Shown here: positions 9,147-17,610 of the stretch, one piece after another
Position numbering within the stretch: position 1 is the stretch's first letter
Layout: each line of letters opens with the position of its first letter
From: Bacteroidota bacterium
Lineage (GTDB): Bacteria; Bacteroidota; Bacteroidia; Flavobacteriales; Weeksellaceae
Assembly: GCA_023457935.1 (NCBI GenBank)
Contig: JAEXBA010000019.1
Span: forward strand, 57,060-121,059
Direction of reading: 5' to 3'
DNA: 64,000 nt
Notes under the pieces: generated by a model
Databases searched by the model: none
Told to the model about the DNA's origin: nothing
What the model saw: the letters and a program-made list of their open reading frames with translations, nothing else
Program-made: the position numbers and the translations under genes

Positions 9147-9899
9147 ATGAAAATCATCATCATCGGCTCCGGCAACGTGGCGTACCATCTTGCAAAAGCG
9201 TTTCAGAACGCCGGAATTTCGGTTGCACAGATTTTCGGAAGGAACGGAAATGATCTTCAGAAGATATCGGAAGAGCTCAACATACCGTATTCGACTGATA
9301 ATCTGGATGTTGCTGATTTATATTTAATTGCAGTCAACGACAACGCTATTGCTGAAGTTTCATCCAAAATCACCGCCCAAAACTGTATTGTGGCGCATAC
9401 TTCGGGTTCTGTTTCACGTGACACATTGAACGGAACTTTCCGCAAATCAGTATTTTATCCGCTTCAAACATTCTCAAAAACAAAAAATCTGGATTATTCC
9501 AAGATTCCTTTTTTTATTGAGTCTGAAAATGAAACCGATCTGAAAACATTAAAAGATCTGGGATCAAAAATTTCAGAAAATGTGATGGAAGCAGATTCGG
9601 GAAAACGTAAATATATTCATCTCACAGCCGTATTTGCCTGCAATTTTGTGAACCATCTTTATGCGAAGGCAAAAGAAATTTCAGATTCGCAGAATATCCC
9701 GTTCTCCTATTTCCTTCCACTGATCGATGAAACCACCGATAAAATTCATCATCTGGATCCCAAATCAGCCCAAACCGGCCCTGCCGTGCGAAATGACACC
9801 GAAATTCTAACCGGACATCAGAAGCTGATTAATGATGAGGAACAGCTTAAAATTTACAAAACCATCAACGAATCGATAAGAAAAATGTATGAGTTATAA
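9147..9899 (+). CDS. Rossmann-fold DUF2520 oxidoreductase-like protein
   Basis: 250 residues. The N-terminus is an NAD(P)-binding Rossmann motif (IIIGSGNVAYHLAKAFQNAG). The second half is the DUF2520 all-helical domain (about 115-245), as in F420/NADP oxidoreductase or pyrroline-5-carboxylate-reductase-like proteins. Typical segments are HTSGSVSRDTL and FYPLQTFSK. No substrate is known. It overlaps the start of kdsC by 11 bases, so the two are translationally coupled. A TAAATTTG box sits only 4 bases before the ATG, which would give an almost leaderless mRNA. A near-perfect parS palindrome lies inside the gene at 9410-9425. Confidence 0.88.
   Translation: MKIIIIGSGNVAYHLAKAFQNAGISVAQIFGRNGNDLQKISEELNIPYSTDNLDVADLYLIAVNDNAIAEVSSKITAQNCIVAHTSGSVSRDTLNGTFRKSVFYPLQTFSKTKNLDYSKIPFFIESENETDLKTLKDLGSKISENVMEADSGKRKYIHLTAVFACNFVNHLYAKAKEISDSQNIPFSYFLPLIDETTDKIHHLDPKSAQTGPAVRNDTEILTGHQKLINDEEQLKIYKTINESIRKMYEL
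9410..9425. promoter_or_regulatory. parS-like palindrome with one mismatch (TGTTTCACGTGACACA)
   Basis: Matches the widely conserved chromosomal ParB site TGTTTCACGTGAAACA at 15 of 16 positions (C for A at position 13). It is inside the coding sequence, spelling SVSRDT. Two perfect copies lie at 23058 and 24964. Confidence 0.6.
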
Positions 9900-10407
9900 A
9901 CAGAAACTGAAGGACATTAAAGCATTTGTGTTTGACGTAGACGGCGTTTTTACAGACGGCAGTGTATTCCTTATTCCCGGAGGAAACATGTGCCGTGTGA
10001 TGAATGTCCTTGACGGCTACGCAGTTGTGAAAGCCATAAAAAGCGGTTATAAAATCTGTGTTATTACCGGCGGAAACGACGAGATGGTGAGACACCGCAT
10101 GAATTATCTGGGCATTACAGATTACTATGCAAAATCACACGACAAGTCGGCTGACCTTGCAAATTTTCTTTCTAAATACGGCCTGCAGAAAACCGATATT
10201 CTAACGATGGGCGATGATATACCGGACATCTGTATGATGAAAGATGCAGCTGTGGCAGCCTGTCCGGAAAATTCCGTTCCTGAAGTAAAGGCAGTTGCGG
10301 ACTATATTTCACCAGTTCAGGGTGGAAAAGGCGCCGTTCGCGACGTTATTGAGCAAGTTATGAAGATTCAGGGAAAATGGACTACGGACAATACCCAAAG
10401 CGTCTGA
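9889..10407 (+). CDS. kdsC: KdsC-type HAD phosphatase (3-deoxy-D-manno-octulosonate 8-phosphate phosphatase)
   Basis: 172 residues, the short cap-less C0-type HAD length. HAD motif I is DVDGVFTDG (nucleophile and acid/base aspartates near residues 16-18), motif II VITGG, and motif III/IV MGDDIPDICMM. The flexible GG-rich segment and C-terminal PVQGGKGAVRDV are characteristic of KdsC. The enzyme removes phosphate from KDO-8-P in lipopolysaccharide core synthesis in the cytoplasm, and works as a tetramer. It overlaps the upstream gene and is one base from maf, indicating an operon. A different sugar-acid phosphatase of the same subfamily cannot be excluded. Confidence 0.88.
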   Translation: MSYKQKLKDIKAFVFDVDGVFTDGSVFLIPGGNMCRVMNVLDGYAVVKAIKSGYKICVITGGNDEMVRHRMNYLGITDYYAKSHDKSADLANFLSKYGLQKTDILTMGDDIPDICMMKDAAVAACPENSVPEVKAVADYISPVQGGKGAVRDVIEQVMKIQGKWTTDNTQSV

Positions 10408-10408
10408 T

Positions 10409-10978
10409 ATGAAAATTCTTCTCGCCTCACAGTCGCCCCGCCGCAAAGAACTTTTACAGCAGCTCGGTTTTGATTTTGAAACCGTGAGTGTAGCATGTGA
10501 CGAAGTTTTTCCTTCGGAACTGCCCGCAGAGAAGGTTGCAGAATATCTGTCGGATTTAAAGGCAAATGCGTTTGGTAATGTTGCTAAAGATGAGATTCTG
10601 ATTACGGCAGATACGGTTGTCGTACTCAACCACGAAATTCTCGGAAAACCCGGCTCATTCAGCGAAGCGAAAATAATGCTGAAAAAACTTTCCCGCCAAA
10701 CCCATCAGGTCTATACGGGCATTACAGTGAAAACAGCTGCCGAAACCATTACAGTAAGTGACGTCGCGCATGTTACTTTTGATTTTATTTCCGACAGTGA
10801 ATGTAATTATTACATCAGCAATTATGAACCATTTGACAAGGCGGGTTCCTATGGAATACAGGATTGGCTGGGTATGGCAAAAATCATTAAAATTGAGGGC
10901 AGTTTTTATACTGTAATGGGACTTCCAACCCATCTGCTCTACTCCATTCTGCACGAATTACAAAACTCTTCGTCATAA
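10409..10978 (+). CDS. maf: Maf-family nucleotide pyrophosphatase
   Basis: 189 residues. The N-terminal ASQSPRRKELL motif binds substrate; ITADTVVVL carries the catalytic aspartate, and DKAGSYGIQDW is the segment typical of the dTTP/UTP-hydrolysing (YhdE-type) branch. These enzymes clear non-canonical or excess nucleotides. The length is normal. It begins one base after kdsC and is followed by porW/sprE after 85 bases, all on the plus strand. Confidence 0.92.
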   Translation: MKILLASQSPRRKELLQQLGFDFETVSVACDEVFPSELPAEKVAEYLSDLKANAFGNVAKDEILITADTVVVLNHEILGKPGSFSEAKIMLKKLSRQTHQVYTGITVKTAAETITVSDVAHVTFDFISDSECNYYISNYEPFDKAGSYGIQDWLGMAKIIKIEGSFYTVMGLPTHLLYSILHELQNSSS

Positions 10979-11063
10979 TCATACTTTTTTGCTATTTTTA
11001 CTTTTCCGAAAAATCGCTCTTCAAAACATAATAAAAAGAGGATTAGAGAGTTATAGAAAAGTA

Positions 11064-13571
11064 ATGAAAAAAAATATACTTTACCTTCTGCTGCTGGGAA
11101 TTCTGTTTTCTTGTGCCGTAAAAAAGCCATCAAAACGTTCCAAGGTGATGAAAGGTTTTTACACGCAGTACAACACACTTTTTAATGCAAAAGACGCGCT
11201 GAATACAGAGTTTGACGGACGCTCTGAAGCTTTCAAGGATAATTTTTACGCTCCGTATATTCCTTTGCTTACCTATTCTGAGCAGCCATTAGGAACTGAA
11301 ATTGGCCAGACTCCTGCGTTTGGAACCGCTTCCAAAGGAGCACCCGTGCCCAATGCTTCCGCGTTTGGAGGTGGTCCGGATGGTATTCCCGGCAGCAATG
11401 TGAAAGGCGCAACAGTGCTTGAAATTGCTGAAGCTAAGGCGCTTAAAGCCATTGACAAATATTCGGTTACCCGAGACGGTCAGGAGAAAAACAAGAAAAT
11501 CTTCGATGCCCATATTATACTTGCGCAGTCCAGGATCTATATGGGAAAACCGCTGGCAGCGCTTGATGCTCTGAATTATCTTTTTACCAATATGCGCGAG
11601 GACAAACGTCTTCCGCTGGCAAAAGTGTATCAGGGACAGGCCTACGCTGCCATGAAAGATTACGAAAAAGCCAACCAGATTTTTGCAGAACTCAAGGATA
11701 AAGACCTGAAAAAAGACCATGAGCAGCTTCTTGATGTTTATTATGCAGAATCTCTTTTAAAATCCGGAAAAAAAGATGCCGCAGTTAAAGCGCTGGAAAG
11801 TGCTTTTGAAACCAACTCGAACAGAAAACTGAAAAGCCGTATCGCTTTTCTTCGCGGCCAGATTCTTTCTGAACAGGGAAAATCACAGGAAGCCCGAGAA
11901 AGTTTTGCCACTGCTTACAAATTTGCCAATGATTTTGAATTTGAAGTGAAATCGCAGGTCGAAATCGCGAAGACGTACAACAGCGCCAGTGATTATCAGG
12001 GCGCAAAAGAATATCTTGAAAAAATCAGTAAAAAAGGAACTTATGCATCCCGAAAGAATGAATTTTACTACGCACTTGGTTTAATGGCCAATAAAGCCGG
12101 AAAAAAGGATGAAGCCAATGAATTCTTCAGGAAATCTCTTGCTGAAAAGGTTTCTGATCCGCAGATCCGAGGTCTCAGCTACTATGAAATAGGAAAAAGT
12201 TATCTGGCCAAGGACGATTACATTTCCACAGGCGCTTACTATGATTCAGCAGTGACGGTGATGACCTACGAGCCAACAAAAGTACTGTTGGCCGAACAAA
12301 GTGAATATATTAAGAAACTCGCCAAAAACTATTATCTGGTTAAGAAAAACGACAGTATCCTTTCACTAGCCAGAATGAATCCGGACCAAAGAAATACTTT
12401 TTTCACGAATTATATCACGAAAATCAAGGCAAAGGAAGAAGCAGCAGAACGCGAAAGAAAACGGGAAGAACGAAGCAAAGGATTTGAATCCGGAGACTAT
12501 GATGCCAATTCTATCTTTGCTGGAAACACCAGATCTTTTCAGGATTTTGGAGCCAGTACAAAAGGATTCTACTTTTCCAATGCCAACACCGTGTCGAAGG
12601 GTACTTCCGAGTTTAAACAGATCTGGGGAAACAGAGCTCTAGCCGACAACTGGCGGTACAGCAGTACGATGGCTTCTGTTCAGGATCCAGCCAATCCAAT
12701 GGCGGGCGCAGCAGCAACACAGAATCCGCGAAGATTTGAAACCGCGTATTATATTGAACAGATTCCTACCAATCCTGCCCAACTTGAAAACCTTAAGAAA
12801 GACCGTGATACCGCGGCGTTAGGAATGGGAATTATGTACGACGACTATTTCCTGAACCGTCCGCTCGCCACCAAAACACTGTACGAACTGGTAGACAATA
12901 AGCCGGAAGAAAAAGTAATGCTTCAGGCGCTTTACGAAATTTTCGCGATGAACTATGAAGAAAATCCACAGCAGGCCGCAAGAGCAAAGGAAATTCTTCT
13001 TCGTGATTATCCATATACTTCGTATGCTGAATTTGCTAAAAATCCTAAAAACGGGAACTTTGTAAAGTCTTCGCCGGATGCCGAAAACACTTATAAAACT
13101 GCTTTTGCACTGTATGAATCAGAACGGTTTGATGAAAGCACAAAAATGATTGACGCGGCGCTGAAACAGTATCCAAATGACGCTTTGATTCCTAAATTCG
13201 CGCTTCTGAATGCCTTTAATGTCGGAAAAATCAGCGGCAAGGAAGTAATGATTCTCCAGCTGGAGCAGATTGCACTGAATTACGCCCGTACGCCTGAAGG
13301 CGAAAAGGCAAAAGAGATGCTGAACTTCCTGAAAAGTGATCTTAAAATTCAGTATACAGACCAGCAGGGAAATACCGTTCCGAATAATAATGCAAACAAG
13401 CCGCCACAAGCCGACAAAGGCCAGAATATATTTGGAAATCCGGGCACGGGTGTTCCTTCGCAGCTTCCTACCGAACAGAACCAACAGAACAGACCGCCAC
13501 GCCAACGTGTTGAGCAGAATGTTAGTCCAATCGGGCAGCCTCAGCCACCTGTAAAAAGAAGTACAAAATAA
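11064..13571 (+). CDS. sprE: PorW/SprE-like TPR lipoprotein of the type IX secretion/gliding apparatus
   Basis: 835 residues from the ATG at 11064. A longer frame adds 25 residues, but the later ATG gives a lipoprotein signal with lipobox LFSC (Cys17). The N-terminal segment SKVMKGFYTQYNTLFNAKDAL matches the SprE/PorW pattern (yTxYNxlfN). It is followed by tetratricopeptide-like helical repeats (about 130-470), a charged stretch EEAAERERKREERSK, a central YYIEQIPTNPAQLENLKKDR domain and a Pro/Gln/Asn-rich tail. In Flavobacterium and Porphyromonas this outer-membrane-anchored protein links T9SS core components. Other T9SS genes are not in the window. The symbol follows the Flavobacterium name and is by resemblance. 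Confidence 0.8.
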   Translation: MKKNILYLLLLGILFSCAVKKPSKRSKVMKGFYTQYNTLFNAKDALNTEFDGRSEAFKDNFYAPYIPLLTYSEQPLGTEIGQTPAFGTASKGAPVPNASAFGGGPDGIPGSNVKGATVLEIAEAKALKAIDKYSVTRDGQEKNKKIFDAHIILAQSRIYMGKPLAALDALNYLFTNMREDKRLPLAKVYQGQAYAAMKDYEKANQIFAELKDKDLKKDHEQLLDVYYAESLLKSGKKDAAVKALESAFETNSNRKLKSRIAFLRGQILSEQGKSQEARESFATAYKFANDFEFEVKSQVEIAKTYNSASDYQGAKEYLEKISKKGTYASRKNEFYYALGLMANKAGKKDEANEFFRKSLAEKVSDPQIRGLSYYEIGKSYLAKDDYISTGAYYDSAVTVMTYEPTKVLLAEQSEYIKKLAKNYYLVKKNDSILSLARMNPDQRNTFFTNYITKIKAKEEAAERERKREERSKGFESGDYDANSIFAGNTRSFQDFGASTKGFYFSNANTVSKGTSEFKQIWGNRALADNWRYSSTMASVQDPANPMAGAAATQNPRRFETAYYIEQIPTNPAQLENLKKDRDTAALGMGIMYDDYFLNRPLATKTLYELVDNKPEEKVMLQALYEIFAMNYEENPQQAARAKEILLRDYPYTSYAEFAKNPKNGNFVKSSPDAENTYKTAFALYESERFDESTKMIDAALKQYPNDALIPKFALLNAFNVGKISGKEVMILQLEQIALNYARTPEGEKAKEMLNFLKSDLKIQYTDQQGNTVPNNNANKPPQADKGQNIFGNPGTGVPSQLPTEQNQQNRPPRQRVEQNVSPIGQPQPPVKRSTK

Positions 13572-13573
13572 AT

Positions 13574-13599
13574 AAGCGAAGATTATTCTTCGCTTTTCT
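13574..13599. terminator. Bidirectional terminator overlapping the tsaB 3' end
   Basis: A 9-bp perfect stem (AAGCGAAGA / TCTTCGCTT) with a 4-base loop is followed by T-rich sequence on the plus strand. The right arm lies inside the last codons of tsaB, so the same bases encode the charged SEE tail and form the terminator. Confidence 0.8.
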
Positions 13600-14263
13600 T
13601 TTTCTTAACACCCTGAAAATCTTTCAGATAAAACGGTTCAAAGTAGGCAACATCTTCAAACTGCCTGTCTTGGTATTTCCGGGCTGCTTTTCTGATCAGA
13701 AATTTTGCTGACGGGAAGACATCTTTCTCAAACTCAGCATGGGCAACATTGATGATCTCTGAAGCTTTCGCTGCACCGTCACCAACGAAAAGAACTTTTT
13801 TTCCTGCCAGTTCTTCAAATGAATGTTCATGGAGAATTTTGGCTTCTGTTTCAGAAATCTGTTCTCCCGAACTGCCGTTATATACTGCGCAGTACACTTC
13901 CATTCTTCTTGCATCAATCAAAGGTATAATCAAATCATAACCCTGATTCAGAAAAGGCTCAGCAAGTGTATCCAGGGAATTAACCGCAATCATCGGAATA
14001 TGAAGTCCGTAGCAAAAACCTTTCGCTGAAGAAGCGCCAATACGAAGGCCAGTATAAGAACCGGGGCCCATTCCCAGAGAAACGGCATCAAGATCTTTCA
14101 GTGTAATCCCGGCGCCTTCCAAAGCCCATTCCACAAAGGTATGCAGCGATTCGGACTGTTTATAGTTATCCGATACTTCTTCACAGAGACACAGCAGTTC
14201 TTCACCGTCTGAGATGGCAACAGAACAGTTTCTGGAAGATGTTTCAAGATGGAGAATTTTCAT
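13583..14263 (-). CDS. tsaB: TsaB, tRNA t6A modification complex subunit
   Basis: 226 residues with the ASKHA-fold start ILHLETSSRNCSVAI and the signature GMGPGSYTGLRIG (about residues 66-78). TsaB partners TsaD and TsaE to attach threonylcarbamoyl to A37 of ANN-decoding tRNAs. It keeps the degenerate ATPase fold but not the metal-binding residues of TsaD. The C-terminal tail is Lys/Glu-rich. It ends a long minus-strand run and its 3' end overlaps the terminator shared with sprE. Confidence 0.93.
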   Translation of the reverse strand: MKILHLETSSRNCSVAISDGEELLCLCEEVSDNYKQSESLHTFVEWALEGAGITLKDLDAVSLGMGPGSYTGLRIGASSAKGFCYGLHIPMIAVNSLDTLAEPFLNQGYDLIIPLIDARRMEVYCAVYNGSSGEQISETEAKILHEHSFEELAGKKVLFVGDGAAKASEIINVAHAEFEKDVFPSAKFLIRKAARKYQDRQFEDVAYFEPFYLKDFQGVKKKKSEE

Positions 14264-14305
14264 CCTGCAAATTTATCAATAGTGAAGGAATCTTAGATAT
14301 ATTCT

Positions 14306-15058
14306 TTAAGGATTCCGGTAAATCATGCGGGGTTCGGCCTGGGCTTTAGGATAAATGCACAGTTCGGCAACAGAAACCCTTTCAGGAGCATTCACGCAAT
14401 AAGAAACGGCATCGGCGATGTCTTCCGCTTTCAGCGCGGCATAACCGGCATACACCGCTTTTGAACGGTCTTCATCGCCTTTGAAACGGACCATTGAGAA
14501 ATCGGTTGCAACTGCTCCGGGCTGTATATTAGTGACTTTTATTCCAAATTCCGTAAGTTCAATGCGCATTCCTTCCGAAATAACATCGACCGCTTTTTTG
14601 GAAGCACAGTACACTACACCGTTTGCATAAGTCTGGCGTGCAGCAACGGAGGAAATATTCACAATATGGCCGGTTTTCCGGGCTTTCATATCTGCAATTA
14701 CAGGTTTTGAAACATACAGCAGTCCTTTAACGTTTCCGTCCATCATCGCGTCCCAGTCTTCACAGTTTCCGTCCGAAATCGGATCCAAACCATGAGCATT
14801 TCCGGCATTATTGATCAGAATATCAATACTTTTCCAATCTTCCGGCAAGGAACTGATGGCCTCTTCTACTTCCTCTCTCCTGCGAACATCAAATTGCAGA
14901 GTGATAACGTCTGTTATGGCAGAAAGTTCCTGGTTCATTTGATTCAGAATTAATTCACGACGGCCGCACAGGATCAGCCGTTTTCCTTCTTCCGCAAAGC
15001 GTTCTGCTATGGCTTTTCCGATTCCGGAAGTTGCGCCCGTGATCAGTGCTGTTTTCAT
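14306..15058 (-). CDS. Short-chain dehydrogenase/reductase (YdfG-like)
   Basis: 250 residues. The cofactor motif TGATSGIGKAIAERF is at the N-terminus, with CGRRE after beta-2 favouring NADP. NNAGNAHG, the catalytic Ser in VNISSVAAR and the YxxxK motif in VVYCASKKAVDV are all present. The C-terminal VAELCIYPKAQAEPRMIYR resembles YdfG/serine 3-dehydrogenase-type SDRs acting on 3-hydroxy acids. The substrate is not determined. It sits between yraN and tsaB in the minus-strand run, 42 bases from tsaB. Confidence 0.88.
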   Translation of the reverse strand: MKTALITGATSGIGKAIAERFAEEGKRLILCGRRELILNQMNQELSAITDVITLQFDVRRREEVEEAISSLPEDWKSIDILINNAGNAHGLDPISDGNCEDWDAMMDGNVKGLLYVSKPVIADMKARKTGHIVNISSVAARQTYANGVVYCASKKAVDVISEGMRIELTEFGIKVTNIQPGAVATDFSMVRFKGDEDRSKAVYAGYAALKAEDIADAVSYCVNAPERVSVAELCIYPKAQAEPRMIYRNP

Positions 15059-15082
15059 TATTTTAAATCTATTAAAATTGTA

Positions 15083-15454
15083 TCAATTGGCATCGAAAGC
15101 GTCAAAGGCATCTTCAATATGGGTAATCTTCAGTTTTCCCTTTTCGTCAGGAAGAACAGAGATGATGTCAAAACGCACTTCTTCTGCTCTGTTGTTTTCT
15201 TCCAGATAATGGTTGGCAGCTTCCACCAAATTCCTGATTTTCTTTTTGTTAACTGCCTCGTGAGGTTCCAGAAACAAATCTGTTCCTCTTGCCTTAACTT
15301 CAACAATAATTATTTTGGAACCGAATCCTGCAATAATATCAATTTCCGCCTTCTGCCATCTGAAATTTCTGGCGAGGATTTCATAACCTTTGCCCAAAAG
15401 ATAGCTGGCTGCCAATTCTTCTGCCTGATTACCAAAATCGTTATGCTGAGCCAT
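15083..15454 (-). CDS. YraN/UPF0102 family nuclease-like protein
   Basis: 123 residues, the normal family length. The sequence has the UPF0102 pattern: GNQAEELAASYLLGKGYEIL, then RNFRWQKAEIDIIAG and IIVEVKARG, which supply the D...ExK residues of a PD-(D/E)xK nuclease fold. No activity is firmly established for the family. The gene is 24 bases upstream of the SDR gene on the same strand. Confidence 0.9.
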   Translation of the reverse strand: MAQHNDFGNQAEELAASYLLGKGYEILARNFRWQKAEIDIIAGFGSKIIIVEVKARGTDLFLEPHEAVNKKKIRNLVEAANHYLEENNRAEEVRFDIISVLPDEKGKLKITHIEDAFDAFDAN

Positions 15455-15465
15455 TTTTAGTAATA

Positions 15466-16395
15466 TTAAAACTCCACTGTCACCTTCTCCCCTACTTTCA
15501 TCCTGACCGTTGCACCGATAATCAGCGGACGGTTGTCGTAGATATGCCCGTTGGGAAATCCAAACACTGTAGGAACCTCAAATTTTGCGAGACGTTCAGC
15601 AATGAGGCCGTATGAAAAGTCATCAAAGCTTTCCTCATAGTTTTTGTTGTCTTTTTCGTCGCCCATATTCGTCATTCCACCGATAATGATTCCTTCCACT
15701 TTCCGGAATACGCCGGCAAGATCAAGACTCATCATCATCCGGTCCAGTGCATAGAAATTTTCACCTATCTCTTCAATGAAGAGAATTTTATCCTTAAAAT
15801 CAAAGGAATACGGCGTTCCCATCAGCGCATAAATCAGCGCAAGATTTCCTCCCACTAAAGTTCCTTCTGCGCTGCCGTTTTTGTTAAACTGATGATTATC
15901 AATATTATATTTTGGCTTCTTACCTTTCAGAATATCAAAAATACCGTCATAACTTTCAGCTGTAACACCAAAAGAAGAGGTTTTCACCGTTTGCCCGTGA
16001 ATGGAAGCAAAACCGTTTTTAAGCAGATAACTTTGAATAACCGTATTATCGGAATAACCGATGTACCATTTCGGGTTTTCACGGAAATTTTTGAGTTTCA
16101 GATGACGTAACAAATGCTGACAGCCGTAACCGCCACGGGAAGCCCAGACAGCAGCAATTTCAGGGTCGCTGAATGCCCAGTTGAGATCGCGGATCCGTTC
16201 TTTTTCGGCTCCTGCGTAGTTGTATCCGTTGGTGAATTTCGTATAAAGATGTTTCCCCAATACCGGTTCGAAACCTTTTTCCTGAATCAGATTAAGACCG
16301 CTTTCCAGCTGAATTTCCTCAACCGCACCGGCAGGCGAAATTATGGCGATTTTATCTCCTTTTTTGAGGTTTGAAGGAAAAATGATACTCTTCAT
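15466..16395 (-). CDS. S66-family LD-carboxypeptidase (LdcA-like)
   Basis: 309 residues. The N-terminal IAIISPAGAVEE, the nucleophile region WYIGYSDNTVIQ (Ser in GYSD), HGQTVKTSSFG, GTLVGGNLALI and FIEEIGENFYALDRMM (acidic catalytic residue) are all S66 family motifs. The final GATVRMKVGEKVTVEF is usual. LdcA cleaves the terminal D-Ala from cytoplasmic muropeptides in peptidoglycan recycling. No signal peptide is visible, which fits cytoplasmic action. It lies 11 bases before yraN and 3 bases after the LysE-type gene, in one operon. Confidence 0.9.
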   Translation of the reverse strand: MKSIIFPSNLKKGDKIAIISPAGAVEEIQLESGLNLIQEKGFEPVLGKHLYTKFTNGYNYAGAEKERIRDLNWAFSDPEIAAVWASRGGYGCQHLLRHLKLKNFRENPKWYIGYSDNTVIQSYLLKNGFASIHGQTVKTSSFGVTAESYDGIFDILKGKKPKYNIDNHQFNKNGSAEGTLVGGNLALIYALMGTPYSFDFKDKILFIEEIGENFYALDRMMMSLDLAGVFRKVEGIIIGGMTNMGDEKDNKNYEESFDDFSYGLIAERLAKFEVPTVFGFPNGHIYDNRPLIIGATVRMKVGEKVTVEF

Positions 16396-16398
16396 TAT

Positions 16399-17073
16399 TT
16401 ACAGTTTTTTCTGTGTTTTTTCGGCCTCTTCCAGCTTTTTGTCAAATTGGTTGAATTTTGCATAACTCTGAAGGAAAATAAATATACTGAAGCCAATCAG
16501 CACAAATCCAACGCCTTTGCGGATTTTGTTGGCCAACCGGTCTGTAAGTTTGTAGTGAAACTGCTTGGCCAGTGATATTTTAACAAAATCAATCGCGAGA
16601 TAAGTACCGACGACCAGAGCCATGTACAGCAGGAAATCTTCCAGTTCGGGATAGGAATTCCGAACCGAAATAACGGTAACGAGCCAGAACAGCACAACGC
16701 CGATATTCAGAATATTGAAGAAAAAACCATTCAGAAAAGTCCTCGTATAATTCTGGTTGATGAGCTTTTCCTCACCGGGCATATGCATTTTCGTTCGGGA
16801 CATAATCATGTAGACTGCGTAAATAAAAACAATCAGCGCGGTAATTCTGTAAAAGCCGGGATGTTTATCGATGAGATGCACCAAGTCTCCGCTGGCAAAA
16901 TAAGCCGCTGCGATGCAGAGCACATCAGCCAGTATAACTCCAAGATCCAGCGCAAGCGCATGCTTCGGACCCCGCGAAAAACTGGTTTCGATAAGCAGAA
17001 AGAAGACAGGCCCGATAAAAACCAGACTGAGCATAAAACCAAGTCCAACGGCAGAAAATATAAGTTCCAGCAT
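16399..17073 (-). CDS. LysE-family transporter
   Basis: 224 residues with about six membrane helices. The first half has GLGFMLSLVFIGPVFFLLIETS followed by RGPKHALALDLGVILADV, the pattern of LysE/RhtB exporters (the PG(P) motif in helix 1 is relaxed to IGPVF). Members export amino acids or related solutes across the inner membrane. The tail is charged (KKLEEAEKTQKKL). The gene is in a tight run with the S66 peptidase gene (3-base gap). Confidence 0.85.
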   Translation of the reverse strand: MLELIFSAVGLGFMLSLVFIGPVFFLLIETSFSRGPKHALALDLGVILADVLCIAAAYFASGDLVHLIDKHPGFYRITALIVFIYAVYMIMSRTKMHMPGEEKLINQNYTRTFLNGFFFNILNIGVVLFWLVTVISVRNSYPELEDFLLYMALVVGTYLAIDFVKISLAKQFHYKLTDRLANKIRKGVGFVLIGFSIFIFLQSYAKFNQFDKKLEEAEKTQKKL

Positions 17074-17094
17074 ATACTTTAATATTCAAATTTA

Positions 17095-17607
17095 CTATTT
17101 CTGCGTTGAAAAATGATAATCTTTCAGCACCAAAAGTCCGAAAAGTCCGGTTTCCGTCGTCATGGTAATGTGAGTCTTGAAACGCATTTCATGATAGTCC
17201 GGAAATGTCCGGAATAAGTAAAAATCCTGATAATCACCGTTTTCCATAAGTATTGTGGTGGAATCTCCGTAATTGGAACCATATCTGGATTCGTCCGAAA
17301 CGGTTGTCGGCGTATTGGAAAACTGATAAGTTTTTGTTTCGGGGCAACAGGCAAAAAAGTAATTCAGCCAAAAGAATCCTAAATATATAAAGGGGAGCAG
17401 TATGGCGAAATAATCAATCGGTCGGAACGTTTTCCTCCAGTCTGTTTTACTCCAACGGTACAGCAGGAAACCTATAAGAAAAAACACAGCAGCCGATGCC
17501 GCAAGCTGCAGGGCAGAGACCGCTGTGTTGGTAACAATCCCAAGAATGAAATAAATATTCAGTGCTGTTAGCACAATTCTCAGAATGTCCAGTATTTTTG
17601 CGAGCAT
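17095..17607 (-). CDS. Hypothetical membrane protein
   Basis: 170 residues, not recognised. Three hydrophobic helices (about 5-25, 30-52 and 66-88) are followed by a polar domain of about 80 residues with two adjacent cysteines just after the last helix (FFACCPET). It starts 3 bases after the rnr stop codon, so it is translationally linked to rnr, which is a common arrangement of operon passengers. Confidence 0.65.
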   Translation of the reverse strand: MLAKILDILRIVLTALNIYFILGIVTNTAVSALQLAASAAVFFLIGFLLYRWSKTDWRKTFRPIDYFAILLPFIYLGFFWLNYFFACCPETKTYQFSNTPTTVSDESRYGSNYGDSTTILMENGDYQDFYLFRTFPDYHEMRFKTHITMTTETGLFGLLVLKDYHFSTQK

Positions 17608-17610
17608 TCG

